Below the pieces are notes generated by a model. The model was not told the origin of the DNA. It saw only the letters and a program-made list of their open reading frames with translations, and did not search any database. The position numbers and the translations under genes are program-made. 64,000 bases of DNA. Source: an uncultured Pseudoalteromonas sp. GTDB lineage: Bacteria; Pseudomonadota; Gammaproteobacteria; Enterobacterales; Alteromonadaceae. Every line of letters starts with the position of its first letter. Position 1 is the stretch's first letter. The stretch lies in assembly GCA_947493455.1 (NCBI GenBank), contig CANLRB010000001.1, forward strand, positions 372,001-436,000. The letters are read 5' to 3'. This document shows positions 9,399 through 17,900 of this stretch, piece after piece.

Positions 9399-10511
9399 TT
9401 AGCTTTCTCGATGCCAAGGAGTTAAAACTTGACGCGAAGAAATTGAGGCGATATTCACATTACCCATTAATGCCATTGTCAGTTTTAATTCGTCTTTTAA
9501 CAAACGCAGTGTATGTGCCACACCGAGTGCACCTGCGACAGCAAGTCCGTGCATAAGCGGGCGCCCAATCAGCACCGCATTAGCCCCAAGTGCCAGCGCC
9601 TTATAAATATCGCTACCACGGCGAATACCGCTATCAAACAATATCGTGTAATCCGGACCCAGTGCGTCACGCATTTTTGCCAATTGAGAAATGCTACTCG
9701 GTACACCATCAAGCACGCGACCGCCATGGTTTGATACCACAATTCCCTGTGCACCGATTTCTCGGGCACGATAAGCATCATCGACATTAATCACCCCTTT
9801 CAGGATCACAGGTAAAGATATTTGTTCAATCAAAGCGGCCACTTGCTGCCAGGTGGGCGCTTGCAGCATTAAACTATCAATATCATTATTATGACCTAGC
9901 CCCGATGTAAAAGACCCCTGATATGGCACTAGGTTTTGTGCCACGATTTCGCGTGGTAATGAAAACTGATCACGTGCTTCGTGGTAACGCAAGCCGTTAA
10001 TCGGCGCATCAATCGTGATCATAATAGCACTGTAACCCGCCTCTTTTGCCCGCGATACAAGATCTAAATTAACCTTGTTATCCGCTTGCATATAGAGTTG
10101 AAAAATTCGGGTTGATTGGGGTCCCTCAGCAAGCGATGCAACCGACTCCATATCAAATGTTGATAGCGTACTTAAACAAAAACCGACGTCTTGTGCCTGA
10201 GCCGCCTGAAACGACGCTAACTCACCACCGGAATGTGCAAGCTGTTGATAAGCGATGGGTGCAAGTATTAGTGGGCATGCAATCGCTTTATCTAATAACT
10301 GAGTCGACAACTCAATTGCCTCGCCGCCCTGCAACATACTCGGTATTAACTCAATGTCATCAAAATGCTGCTGGTTTTTACGATAGCTAATGCCGTCGCC
10401 ACTGGTACCGTGAATATATCGCCAGTGGTGGGAAAGGTTTTGTTGTTCAAAGATTTTCTGCGCACCTTTTAAGTAATCATCGCAGTTTACATAATTTGCA
10501 AGTTGTTTCAT
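9399..10511 (-). CDS. FMN-dependent alpha-hydroxy-acid oxidase/dehydrogenase
   Basis: About 370 residues from ATG 10511 (MKQLANYVN). An in-frame start 21 bases earlier would overlap the upstream gene and is less likely. TIM-barrel family of lactate oxidase, glycolate oxidase and LldD. Visible motifs are PLILAPIAYQQLAHSGGE near the FMN site, IFQLYMQAD, the lysine strand LPVILKGV, the catalytic histidine in VSNHGGRVLDG, and the FMN-phosphate end DSGIRRGSDIYKALALGANAVLIGRPLMHGL. No membrane segment is visible, so it looks soluble. It starts 8 bases after the reductase gene stop, so the two form an operon. A flavoenzyme beside a flavoprotein reductase suggests a shared redox role; the substrate is unknown. 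Confidence 0.9.
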   Translation of the reverse strand: MKQLANYVNCDDYLKGAQKIFEQQNLSHHWRYIHGTSGDGISYRKNQQHFDDIELIPSMLQGGEAIELSTQLLDKAIACPLILAPIAYQQLAHSGGELASFQAAQAQDVGFCLSTLSTFDMESVASLAEGPQSTRIFQLYMQADNKVNLDLVSRAKEAGYSAIMITIDAPINGLRYHEARDQFSLPREIVAQNLVPYQGSFTSGLGHNNDIDSLMLQAPTWQQVAALIEQISLPVILKGVINVDDAYRAREIGAQGIVVSNHGGRVLDGVPSSISQLAKMRDALGPDYTILFDSGIRRGSDIYKALALGANAVLIGRPLMHGLAVAGALGVAHTLRLLKDELKLTMALMGNVNIASISSRQVLTPWHRES

Positions 10512-10518
10512 TAACAGC

Positions 10519-12519
10519 CTAATATAGGTCAATTCTTATTCTATTTTGATTTAACCACTCCCTGTAATTGTGCTCGCCGAAAATCGATTGCAATTGTGCA
10601 ACCACGCTTTCGCCAAATCCTTGTTTATTACCACATAAATAAATCACTGCATTTAAGTTCAACATCCAGCGCTTAAGCTCTGCTTGTTCACTTTCAAGTT
10701 TGCTGGGCAAATAACCCGGCTCTTGCCGCGACCAATGTGTGGTGATCCTAGATAGTGTACCTTTGTTATGCAACAGATTGATGTCATTTTTAAAATAATA
10801 ATCATGCTGTGAATATTGTTCGCCAAAAATCAGCCAGTGATCTGCCTGTGAGCCAGATTGGTGACGCGTTTTTAAATGCGAAATTAGCGGCGCAATGCCG
10901 GTTCCAGCACCGATGAGAATTAGCGGCAAATCTGCCGTGGGTAAATGAAAATTTGCGTGAGTACGAATTTGGGTTGTTACTGTGTCATCACGCGATAAGT
11001 CGCATAAATAATTAGATGCAAGTCCTGGGCTACTATCGGCACGTACATGGCGTCTAACAAAAATCTCAACATTTGTGTTTTCGGCGTTTTTGCTGGTGTT
11101 TGCGGCACTGGCAATCGAATAAACACGTGGCGTTAATGGTTTAAGTTTATCAACCAGCTGCTGCGCATTTGCTGCGGTTTCACCAAGCCAGTCTGATTCA
11201 CACAAGGCGTCGATAAGCGGCCGTTTTACGCCGTTATGCTGCACAAATTGATGTGGGTCGAGGCCATGTCGATTAATGATACTAATACACTTTTGTTGAT
11301 TTAAGCGCGGAACCACTTCTAATAAGTCACCCGATTGATAGGTTAACTGAGAGCCTTTTAATACAATTCGATGTGCTAAACGATGTTGTTGCTGTGCGTT
11401 TTCACATAAATTGGAGTCAACGATAAGCTGTTGATACTCATTTTTAAAACCAACTTCGTTCGAGGTCTGCAAATCAAACACACGGGCGATAGATTGCCAC
11501 CAGCTATTTATTGCATTGACATCCATTTTATCGACTTCAACTACCTCGGTCAGCGCAGTACCGCCTTTTTCGTTAAATAATACCGCTAAATTATGTCCAA
11601 AAGCACAAAAGTCTTGATAGGTTTTATCACCGAGCGCCAATACCGAAAATGCAATCGGCGTGTTAAACGAATCTATTTGATGCAGTTTAGAAACAAAGCG
11701 TTGGGCTTTTTCAGGCGGTTCGCCTTCACCGTAAGTACTCGCAATAACAAGTACATTTTGATAATGATTAAGACACTGTGGCGTTAAGGTTGATAAACAG
11801 CGTAAATCAAACGCATTTGGCAGCAAACCATGAAACCGTTTTGCTATCGAAAATGCGCTACCAGATTGGCTCGCAAACGCGATTAAGTGATTTTTCTGAA
11901 ACTGAACGCTTTTAGAGTAAGAGTTTTGAGAGTGTGAACGATTAATTTCGCGATAGAAAAACACGTATATCGTAAAGGCAACTAGCAACATCACCAGTTG
12001 GCTATTTAAGCTCAAAGATGCGACATTCTTGACATCAAATAGCGCAATGCTATTGGTGACAAGTAAAGCGCCACAAACTAAAAAAGTAAAACCAACCAAG
12101 CGCCGATACCCATTTTCAATCAACAACATAACAGCAAGTAACAGTGCCAACACACACATGCCTTGGGCAAGGTTTTGCAATACTGTTAACCCGTTTAATT
12201 GGATTGCACTAATGCGATTTATTATTCGATTATTTTCATCAACTATCACCAGCTGCTGCACGTCAACGGAATGCAAACTGACTAACTGGTTTTCACCCAA
12301 ACTGCGCTGCGCACGCTCCACACCCACTGTTGTTATTTGTGAAATATCGATATCACTTTGAGTATGACGCGCAGAAAGCGTAAGCGCACACAAAAACAAT
12401 GTAAACATGCAGGTAAATATAAGCTTAATTAATGCATTTAAGCTCTTAGTTATCGTATTTTGCCGATTTTGTATCAACAATACGAAAGGCTTATTGCGAA
12501 ATATCGAACTCACGGCCAC
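10519..12519 (-). CDS. Membrane-anchored flavodoxin/FNR-type flavoprotein reductase
   Basis: 666 residues. The first 200 contain four probable membrane helices (about 28-50, 113-135, 140-160, 172-190) with a periplasmic loop between the first two. Next comes a flavodoxin domain (about 210-350: LIAFASQSGSAFSIAKR; ASTYGEGEPPEKA), then a cytochrome P450 reductase-type FAD domain (about 370-520: RVYSIAS, DDTVTTQI) and an NAD(P) domain (about 530-666: LILIGAGTGIAPLISHL; YLCGNKQGFGESV). This is the layout of PepSY-linked 'sulfite reductase flavoprotein' proteins that pass NADPH electrons across the inner membrane, for example to ferric siderophores; the membrane part here is shorter than usual. The start is GTG, with another GTG at 12513 equally possible. 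Confidence 0.88.
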   Translation of the reverse strand: MAVSSIFRNKPFVLLIQNRQNTITKSLNALIKLIFTCMFTLFLCALTLSARHTQSDIDISQITTVGVERAQRSLGENQLVSLHSVDVQQLVIVDENNRIINRISAIQLNGLTVLQNLAQGMCVLALLLAVMLLIENGYRRLVGFTFLVCGALLVTNSIALFDVKNVASLSLNSQLVMLLVAFTIYVFFYREINRSHSQNSYSKSVQFQKNHLIAFASQSGSAFSIAKRFHGLLPNAFDLRCLSTLTPQCLNHYQNVLVIASTYGEGEPPEKAQRFVSKLHQIDSFNTPIAFSVLALGDKTYQDFCAFGHNLAVLFNEKGGTALTEVVEVDKMDVNAINSWWQSIARVFDLQTSNEVGFKNEYQQLIVDSNLCENAQQQHRLAHRIVLKGSQLTYQSGDLLEVVPRLNQQKCISIINRHGLDPHQFVQHNGVKRPLIDALCESDWLGETAANAQQLVDKLKPLTPRVYSIASAANTSKNAENTNVEIFVRRHVRADSSPGLASNYLCDLSRDDTVTTQIRTHANFHLPTADLPLILIGAGTGIAPLISHLKTRHQSGSQADHWLIFGEQYSQHDYYFKNDINLLHNKGTLSRITTHWSRQEPGYLPSKLESEQAELKRWMLNLNAVIYLCGNKQGFGESVVAQLQSIFGEHNYREWLNQNRIRIDLY

Positions 12520-12527
12520 TTAATCTA

Positions 12528-12546
12528 AATAAAAATAATTCTCATA
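12528..12546. promoter_or_regulatory. Probable Fur site between the flavoreductase and PepSY operons
   Basis: The 19-mer AATAAAAATAATTCTCATA matches 13 of the 15 defined positions of the Fur pattern AATGAnAATnATTnnCATT. It sits in the divergent region 9 bases before the minus-strand GTG and 68 before the plus-strand start. It is weaker than the site at 6261. Confidence 0.5.
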
Positions 12547-12613
12547 TACTATTGCAATAACGTATCAAACGCTAGTAATATTTGCCCCCGAATTTAACAA
12601 GAAAGATGTAATC

Positions 12614-13246
12614 GTGATGGCCGGACGGCAAAGCCAACAGCAAAATACGCTCAGTTTGATAACTCGGATCATGCGAAAAATACACATTTACAGTGCCATG
12701 CCGGTGTTATTACTGATGATTTTCTTTGCTGTAACTGGGCTTTATTTAAACCACCCGGAATTTGATGCGGGCGACGTCACAAACCATCAGCAAACGCTAA
12801 CGTTGCCAAAACAACTGAGCGCATTGCCAAACTGGCCGGAGTATTACGCACAACACAGTTTGTTGTTACTGCATTGGCTTGACAGTGAGCACAATATTCG
12901 CGGTGTCGACTTTGACATTGAATGGGACGACTTTGACAGTTTGCTGATTTTAAATTTAGCCGGTCCCAATGGCAGTACCGTAGTCGAAGTGCTCCTAGAG
13001 GACCAAGAAGTACTGGTTGATGAACGCCAATTATCGCTGCTCGCGATGTTGAACAATGTGCATCGCGCTAAGCATGTCAGCGGCTTATGGCGACTTGTCT
13101 CTGATCTAAGTGCGGTGTGCATGCTGCTATTTTGCGTCAGTGGTTTTTGGCTAGTGATAATGAACAAGTTTGAACGTCGTAACGCCAATATTGCCTTGGT
13201 ATTTGGTTCGTCTTTCTTTGTACTGATTATTTTATTAATGCATTAG
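12614..13246 (+). CDS. PepSY-associated transmembrane protein
   Basis: 210 residues from GTG (an ATG follows immediately at 12617). A helix at about 29-48 starts with RKIHIYSAMP and ends GLYLNHPE, a loop of about 100 residues faces the periplasm, and two helices lie at about 160-182 (after HRAKHVSGLWRLVSD) and 192-210. The paired histidines at the helix ends are those of PepSY-associated membrane proteins, which are thought to carry haem or pass electrons. It is the first gene of a run to 19649. Its neighbour across the promoter is the cytosolic-side reductase, which it could receive electrons from. Confidence 0.8.
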   Translation: MMAGRQSQQQNTLSLITRIMRKIHIYSAMPVLLLMIFFAVTGLYLNHPEFDAGDVTNHQQTLTLPKQLSALPNWPEYYAQHSLLLLHWLDSEHNIRGVDFDIEWDDFDSLLILNLAGPNGSTVVEVLLEDQEVLVDERQLSLLAMLNNVHRAKHVSGLWRLVSDLSAVCMLLFCVSGFWLVIMNKFERRNANIALVFGSSFFVLIILLMH

Positions 13247-13257
13247 GAGAATTTCAC

Positions 13258-13734
13258 ATGTATTTACGCACTTTTGTGCTGTTTGTCGCCCTGCTATTTG
13301 CGAGCAGCACGATACAAGCAAACCAACTCACCGTTGACTTTGAGCTGCCAACGTTTGACACCGCTGATTACCACAAACCCTATGTTGCTATTTGGTTAGA
13401 AAATAAAGAAGAGAAAAAAACCTTGCTGTTGTGGCATTTGAAAAAAAGAAAATCTGATAAGTGGCTCGTCGATATTCGTCGTTGGTGGCGAAAATTAGGC
13501 CGTTATGGCGAAACGCCAGACGCTTTCACCGGTGCAACACGAGGCCCCGGAAAATACAGCGAACAATTTAACATAGGTGATCAATCTAAGTTCACCCTCT
13601 TTATTGAAGTCGTAAGAGAAGACGGCGGACGCTCATTGCTAAAACAAAAAGTCAATTTTGACGACAACAAGAATTCATACCACATCGCAGCGAGCAAAGA
13701 AGTTGGCGATGTTGTAATAACAAAAGGAAACTAA
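13258..13734 (+). CDS. DUF2271 periplasmic protein with a candidate covalent-FMN motif
   Basis: 158 residues with a signal peptide (cut near IQANQ, residue 22). The DUF2271 domain fills the rest: DYHKPYVAIWLEN, RRWWRKLGR, VVREDGG. Residues 88-94 read DAFTGAT, which fits the D-x-x-(S/T)-G-A-T motif that ApbE enzymes modify with FMN on the last threonine (Thr94). An exported ApbE lies 6 kb downstream (19744). The gene starts 11 bases after the PepSY gene and is 2 bases before the DUF4198 gene, so it is in the operon. Inference: a periplasmic one-flavin electron carrier. Confidence 0.85.
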   Translation: MYLRTFVLFVALLFASSTIQANQLTVDFELPTFDTADYHKPYVAIWLENKEEKKTLLLWHLKKRKSDKWLVDIRRWWRKLGRYGETPDAFTGATRGPGKYSEQFNIGDQSKFTLFIEVVREDGGRSLLKQKVNFDDNKNSYHIAASKEVGDVVITKGN

Positions 13735-13736
13735 CC

Positions 13737-14558
13737 ATGAAATCGACTTTAATTAAATTGACGGCGGGCGTTGCGCTCACGGTTGCCGCATTACAAACAC
13801 AGGCCCACGATATTTACATTTGGCCGAGCTACTTCTCAGTAAATAGTGAAAAAGCGGTCAAAATTCCAGTCCAAGTAACCGCATCTCATACGACCTATCG
13901 CCCAGATTTTGCGATGCCAAGTGACGGCGTAAAAGTATTTGGCGTGGATGGTAAACAACAACGTCGCATTGGGAGTTATTATCAAGGTGCGCGTGTTGCA
14001 ACCTTTGATTTAGACGTCGCTGAGCAAGGCACCTACGGTTTAAAATATTATCGCGGTCCATCGTATCGCACTTCTTACAAAATTGGTAAACGCGATACTA
14101 TAAAACGCTTACGCGCCAATAAATCTGAGGCGCAAGCACAAATTCCACAAGGCGCAAAAGAAGTTGTAACGACCAGCTACCTTACCATTGCGATGAGCTA
14201 TGTGACCAATAAAGCGCCAACAGAGGCCGTACTTGCTGCGCAAAATAAAGGCTTTGAATTAGTGCCTGTTACGCACCCTGCCGATTATGTAACAGGTGAA
14301 GAACTTGAAGTAACGTTACTGTTTAACGGTAAGCCAGTTGCCGATCAGGACCTTGTCATCGAGCAAGAAGGTATCCAATACCTCGCAGACCCGAAAGCAC
14401 TCGAACTTAAAAGTGACGAAAACGGTAAAGTGGTATTTAGCTTCGAGCAAGGCGGTCGTTACATGCTAAAAGTCAACCATAAACAAACCAGCACTAACGC
14501 CGAAGCAGATTACGAAGTGACTCGTATCTACTACGCGTTCGATGTAATTTACGAGTAA
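13737..14558 (+). CDS. DUF4198 domain periplasmic protein
   Basis: 273 residues. Signal peptide to about residue 23 (LQTQAHDIYIWPSYF), so the mature protein starts with a His-Asp that could be an N-terminal metal site. The DUF4198 domain follows, with an Ig-like C-terminal half (ELEVTLLFNGKPVADQDLVI; DENGKVVFSFEQGGRYML). Members are commonly found beside TonB receptors, nickel/cobalt or iron import genes and DUF2271/PepSY genes. It is 2 bases downstream of the DUF2271 gene. Probable periplasmic metal-handling protein; the exact role is unknown. Confidence 0.85.
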   Translation: MKSTLIKLTAGVALTVAALQTQAHDIYIWPSYFSVNSEKAVKIPVQVTASHTTYRPDFAMPSDGVKVFGVDGKQQRRIGSYYQGARVATFDLDVAEQGTYGLKYYRGPSYRTSYKIGKRDTIKRLRANKSEAQAQIPQGAKEVVTTSYLTIAMSYVTNKAPTEAVLAAQNKGFELVPVTHPADYVTGEELEVTLLFNGKPVADQDLVIEQEGIQYLADPKALELKSDENGKVVFSFEQGGRYMLKVNHKQTSTNAEADYEVTRIYYAFDVIYE

Positions 14559-14563
14559 TTCAA

Positions 14564-14884
14564 ATGCGTCATATCATTTCCCGTGTATTTGGCGCTATTG
14601 CCTTGATGCTTAGCATCAAGGCATTTGCCCACTTTCCAACTTTGAGCTGCCAGCTCGATAGCAATAACAAGCAACAACTTATTTGTACCGCAGGATTCAG
14701 TGATGCCAGTTTAGCGGGTGAAGTCAGTTTAAAAGTTTATTCTTACGATGACGAATTGCTGCAAAGCATTACCACCAAATCGGATGGCAGTGCTGAAATA
14801 CCAAAGCCTCAAGGTGAATTTTACATCGTATTCGATGCCGGTCATGAAACCCCAGCTGAGTTTGATTATGCCGAATTACAGTAA
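14564..14884 (+). CDS. Small secreted protein, Ig-like, unknown function
   Basis: 106 residues with a signal peptide ending near SIKAFAHF (residue 22), again leaving a His near the new N-terminus. Two cysteines (CQLDSNNKQQLIC) could form a disulfide. The strand-rich pattern (EVSLKVYSYDDELLQSIT; GSAEIPKPQGEFYIVFDAGHETPAE) looks like a shortened version of the C-terminal half of DUF4198. I do not recognise a named family. It lies 5 bases after the DUF4198 gene and must act with it. Confidence 0.75.
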   Translation: MRHIISRVFGAIALMLSIKAFAHFPTLSCQLDSNNKQQLICTAGFSDASLAGEVSLKVYSYDDELLQSITTKSDGSAEIPKPQGEFYIVFDAGHETPAEFDYAELQ

Positions 14885-14900
14885 ACAAGGTAACGCAAAC

Positions 14901-15407
14901 ATGGATGAGACTGTGATAGCTAGCGAAATTTCGCCCTATATCGAAACCATTCCACAGCAATTGTCACGCCATGAAAATCGCTACTTTATCATTGCGATTG
15001 TGACTGTTTTATTGACTGCCGCCGTCGCGCTTTTTTTGATGAAGCAAACGCGAGCGGAGTTGAGCCAAACACCAACCTCGATTGTCAATCTTATTACGCA
15101 ATTACAAAACGCGGCGGACGAAATTCAGCTGCTTTATGAAATCGGTGAATTACCACAAATGCCGAATTTAGACCAGCTAATCCAACTTGACGTAAACCCC
15201 TTTGTTGCAGGTAACGTGATTGAAGTGACATCGGGTTGCTTTATCGCAACAAAACAACCGCATCAGGTGCGCTTGGTGTTTAACCAACAATGGCAGATTA
15301 CATGGCGACAAATAGAGAGCCACGAACATGTTACGAATCAAGCTCTCTGCAGCGAACAAGTTAAGTGGCAAGCCCCTTTACAGAAAACGAAGAGCCAATC
15401 CAAATGA
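14901..15407 (+). CDS. Single-pass membrane protein of the metal-import operon (DUF6162-like)
   Basis: 168 residues from ATG 14901; the frame is open further upstream but overlaps the previous gene. One helix (about 28-48, FIIAIVTVLLTAAVALFLM) anchors a periplasmic domain containing GCFIATKQPHQVRLVF. A protein of this size and form next to ZnuA/ZnuB-type genes is, from memory, listed as DUF6162. I am not certain of the number. Its stop overlaps the start of the binding-protein gene (ATGA at 15404). Confidence 0.7.
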   Translation: MDETVIASEISPYIETIPQQLSRHENRYFIIAIVTVLLTAAVALFLMKQTRAELSQTPTSIVNLITQLQNAADEIQLLYEIGELPQMPNLDQLIQLDVNPFVAGNVIEVTSGCFIATKQPHQVRLVFNQQWQITWRQIESHEHVTNQALCSEQVKWQAPLQKTKSQSK

Positions 15408-16288
15408 CCCGTTACCTAGTTAGTTTTATATTTTTATTAAGTGCTTTTTCAGTCGTAGCAAAGCCATTAAACATTGGCATAACACTTCACCCATACTATT
15501 CGTATGTGAGTAATATTATCGGTGATAAAGCACAAATTACCCCTTTAATTGATACTGGATTTAACCCGAACAACTACGCTCTCAGTCCAGCCGATATCAC
15601 GCGCTTAAACAGTATGGATGTGCTGGTCGTCAACGGTATCGGTCATGATGAGTTTGCACTTAGTGCAGTCACCGCTATTAATCCTGAAAACCTAACTTTG
15701 GTTGAAGCCAATGAATCGGTGCCGCTTATTGGAAAAAACAACAAGCCGAACCCACATACATTTGTGTCAATTGATGCTGCCATTCGCCAGGTGTACAGCA
15801 TTGCCAAAGCACTCGGCAAACAAGACCCCAAAAATGCGAAATATTTTATCAAAAATGCCTTTGCATACGCCAAACGTCTGCGTTCGCTTAAAAAACCGGT
15901 ACAACAATTACTGATGGATAAAGATCTATCACAGATAAAAATAGCCAGCACTCACAATGCCTATGGTTACTTGTTACAAGAGTTTGGTCTGACGGTCTCT
16001 GCCGTTGTTGAGCCCGCTCATGGCGTATCGCCAAGTGCGTCGCAATTACAAAAAACCATTGACGACATTCGCGAAGCAGACATCGACGTTCTGTTTACTG
16101 AGCTCAATATGGCGAATAGCTATATCGATGTAATAGAAAAAGAAACCGGCATTCGTGTTTATCACTTTTCGCATATGACCCACGGTGAGTATCGCGCCGA
16201 TATGGTTGAAAAAGAAATGCAGCATAACCTGAGCAAACTGGGTGAAGCCTTAACCTTTGCCTTAAACAACGCAAAGAGAACACTATGA
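15404..16288 (+). CDS. Metal ABC transporter substrate-binding protein, ZnuA-like with one ligand changed
   Basis: 294 residues from ATG 15404, overlapping the previous stop. Signal peptide to about residue 19. Cluster A-I binding-protein fold. His118 (NPHTF) and His184 (STHNAYGY) sit where ZnuA/PsaA proteins have their second and third metal ligands, and the last ligand region is present (SHMTHGEYRADM). The first ligand, the His of the usual D-P-H-x-Y, is Asn56 (FNPNNYALSP). No His-rich loop of the ZnuA type is seen. It could bind Zn, Mn or Fe(II) with a different geometry. In operon with ATPase and permease. Confidence 0.87.
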   Translation: MTRYLVSFIFLLSAFSVVAKPLNIGITLHPYYSYVSNIIGDKAQITPLIDTGFNPNNYALSPADITRLNSMDVLVVNGIGHDEFALSAVTAINPENLTLVEANESVPLIGKNNKPNPHTFVSIDAAIRQVYSIAKALGKQDPKNAKYFIKNAFAYAKRLRSLKKPVQQLLMDKDLSQIKIASTHNAYGYLLQEFGLTVSAVVEPAHGVSPSASQLQKTIDDIREADIDVLFTELNMANSYIDVIEKETGIRVYHFSHMTHGEYRADMVEKEMQHNLSKLGEALTFALNNAKRTL

Positions 16289-16998
16289 GCAGTTACTCCC
16301 CAACTATTTCATTTAACAATGTTTCGGTTTCAGTAGGCCAACACTGTTTGCTAGAAAAAATTAATTTAGCGTGTCCAGCAGGCACCTGGATGGGCATCGT
16401 TGGCCCCAATGGTGGCGGAAAATCGACCCTCATTAAAGCACTCATGGGGCAAATGCCGCACAAAGGCGAAATTCAACTTGCGTGGCCAAATAAATCTAAA
16501 AATAGTATTGGCTATGTGCCTCAAATTGCACCATTTGAACCCACCTTACCGGTGTCAGTTAACGATTATTTGCGTTTGGTCAGTTTAAACCGCCCTGTAT
16601 GGCTTAGCTACAAACGTAACCGTCAGATAAACGAAAAAATGGAGTTGCTGCAAATAAGTCAATTTGCCAATAGTCGCGTTGGTGCATTATCAACTGGCGA
16701 GCGTCAACGCGTTTTACTGTGTGGCGCACTACTCAGTGACCCACAAATTCTGATCCTCGATGAGCCATTGGCGGGCGTCGACAAACAAGGACATGCCGTT
16801 ATTCTCGATATTTTGGCGCAATTTCACCAACAAGGAAAAAGCATCGTGATGGTTGAGCATCACTGGCACGTTATTGCTAAACATTGCCAACAAGTCGCGC
16901 TAATTGACAAACAACTCAAGCTACTCGACAGCCCAAGCGTCGTACTTGAAAAACTCAATCAAACGATGTCGATGTTTGATTTAGCGAAAACGGCTTAA
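16285..16998 (+). CDS. Metal ABC transporter ATP-binding protein (ZnuC-like)
   Basis: 237 residues. Walker A GPNGGGKST (about 37-45), Q loop at YVPQIAPFE, signature LSTGERQRVLL, Walker B ILILDEPLAGVD and switch histidine in MVEHHWH. It overlaps the binding-protein stop by ATGA and is 8 bases before the permease. It drives import through the permease at 17007. It is related to ZnuC/MntB/AztA, and the metal is not decided by sequence. Confidence 0.92.
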   Translation: MSSYSPTISFNNVSVSVGQHCLLEKINLACPAGTWMGIVGPNGGGKSTLIKALMGQMPHKGEIQLAWPNKSKNSIGYVPQIAPFEPTLPVSVNDYLRLVSLNRPVWLSYKRNRQINEKMELLQISQFANSRVGALSTGERQRVLLCGALLSDPQILILDEPLAGVDKQGHAVILDILAQFHQQGKSIVMVEHHWHVIAKHCQQVALIDKQLKLLDSPSVVLEKLNQTMSMFDLAKTA

Positions 16999-17006
16999 GG
17001 AAACCT

Positions 17007-17900
17007 ATGATCGATTCCATTCACCACTTTTTTGCCGATCTCGTTGCACTGGGCCTGTTACCAGATATGTTTAACTACGGCTTTTTGGTCAACGCGTTTT
17101 TAGCCACCTTGCTGATTGGCCCTTTGCTTGGTGCACTCGGTACCTTAGTTGTTGTAAAACGTCTTGCTTTTTTATCTGAAGCCGTTGGCCACTCAGCACT
17201 GACCGGCGTCTCGATTGGTATTTTGCTAGGCGAACCAATTACTGCGCCATGGATAAGCTTGTTTACGTTTTCTATATTATTTGCATTAACTCTCCAGTGG
17301 GTGCGCGGGCGAACGACCGTTCCTTATGATGCACTTATTGGTGTATTTTTGGCGTTTGCCTTGGCCATGGGCGCAGCACTTTTAATGCTCGTCGCCAAAC
17401 AAGTCAATGCTCACCTCGTTGAACAAGTATTATTTGGCTCAGTGCTCACCGCCGACAGCCAAGATCTGGTGATTTTAAGCGTGATGTTTGTGCTCATTGT
17501 TGGACTTGCATTTCGTTATAGTAATCAAGCCATACTGACAGCACTTTCGCCAGAAATAGCAAAGAGTAAACGCATTAATACGCAATTACATGACTACGGT
17601 TTTGTTTTATTGATTGCATTAATGACAGTCGCGGCAGTTAAAATAATCGGTGCAATTTTAGTGGGTGCGCTTTTGCTTATCCCTGCAGCCAGTGCACGGC
17701 TCATCGCACACAACCTCAGAAGCATGATGATGTGGTCGGTACTGATTGCCATCAGCAGCGCACTCATTGGCGTATTACTGCCAATGTACATGCAATGGGC
17801 TATTACCACCGGCCCTGCGATTATCTTAGTTGCCTGCGTCTGGTTTGTGCTCGCGATTAGTTTGCACAGTGTTAAAGGAGCAGCACGTCATGGCGTTTAA
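17007..17900 (+). CDS. Metal ABC transporter permease (ZnuB-like)
   Basis: 297 residues with eight or nine membrane helices. Typical cluster-9 family features are FLVNAFLATLLIGPLLGALGTLVVVKRLAFLSEAVGHSALTGV at the N-terminus, VPYDALIGVFLAFALAMGAALL in the middle and AVKIIGAILVGALLLIPAASARL, the EAA-like coupling and pore helix. The 3' end contains AAGGAG that serves the next gene, whose ATG lies inside this gene's last codons. Confidence 0.92.
   Translation: MIDSIHHFFADLVALGLLPDMFNYGFLVNAFLATLLIGPLLGALGTLVVVKRLAFLSEAVGHSALTGVSIGILLGEPITAPWISLFTFSILFALTLQWVRGRTTVPYDALIGVFLAFALAMGAALLMLVAKQVNAHLVEQVLFGSVLTADSQDLVILSVMFVLIVGLAFRYSNQAILTALSPEIAKSKRINTQLHDYGFVLLIALMTVAAVKIIGAILVGALLLIPAASARLIAHNLRSMMMWSVLIAISSALIGVLLPMYMQWAITTGPAIILVACVWFVLAISLHSVKGAARHGV

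Noticed and set aside
12520-12613. Search for a Zur box before the ZnuABC-like operon
   Set aside because: No GTTATA-type palindrome was found; only a moderate Fur match at 12528-12546, so zinc control is not supported here.
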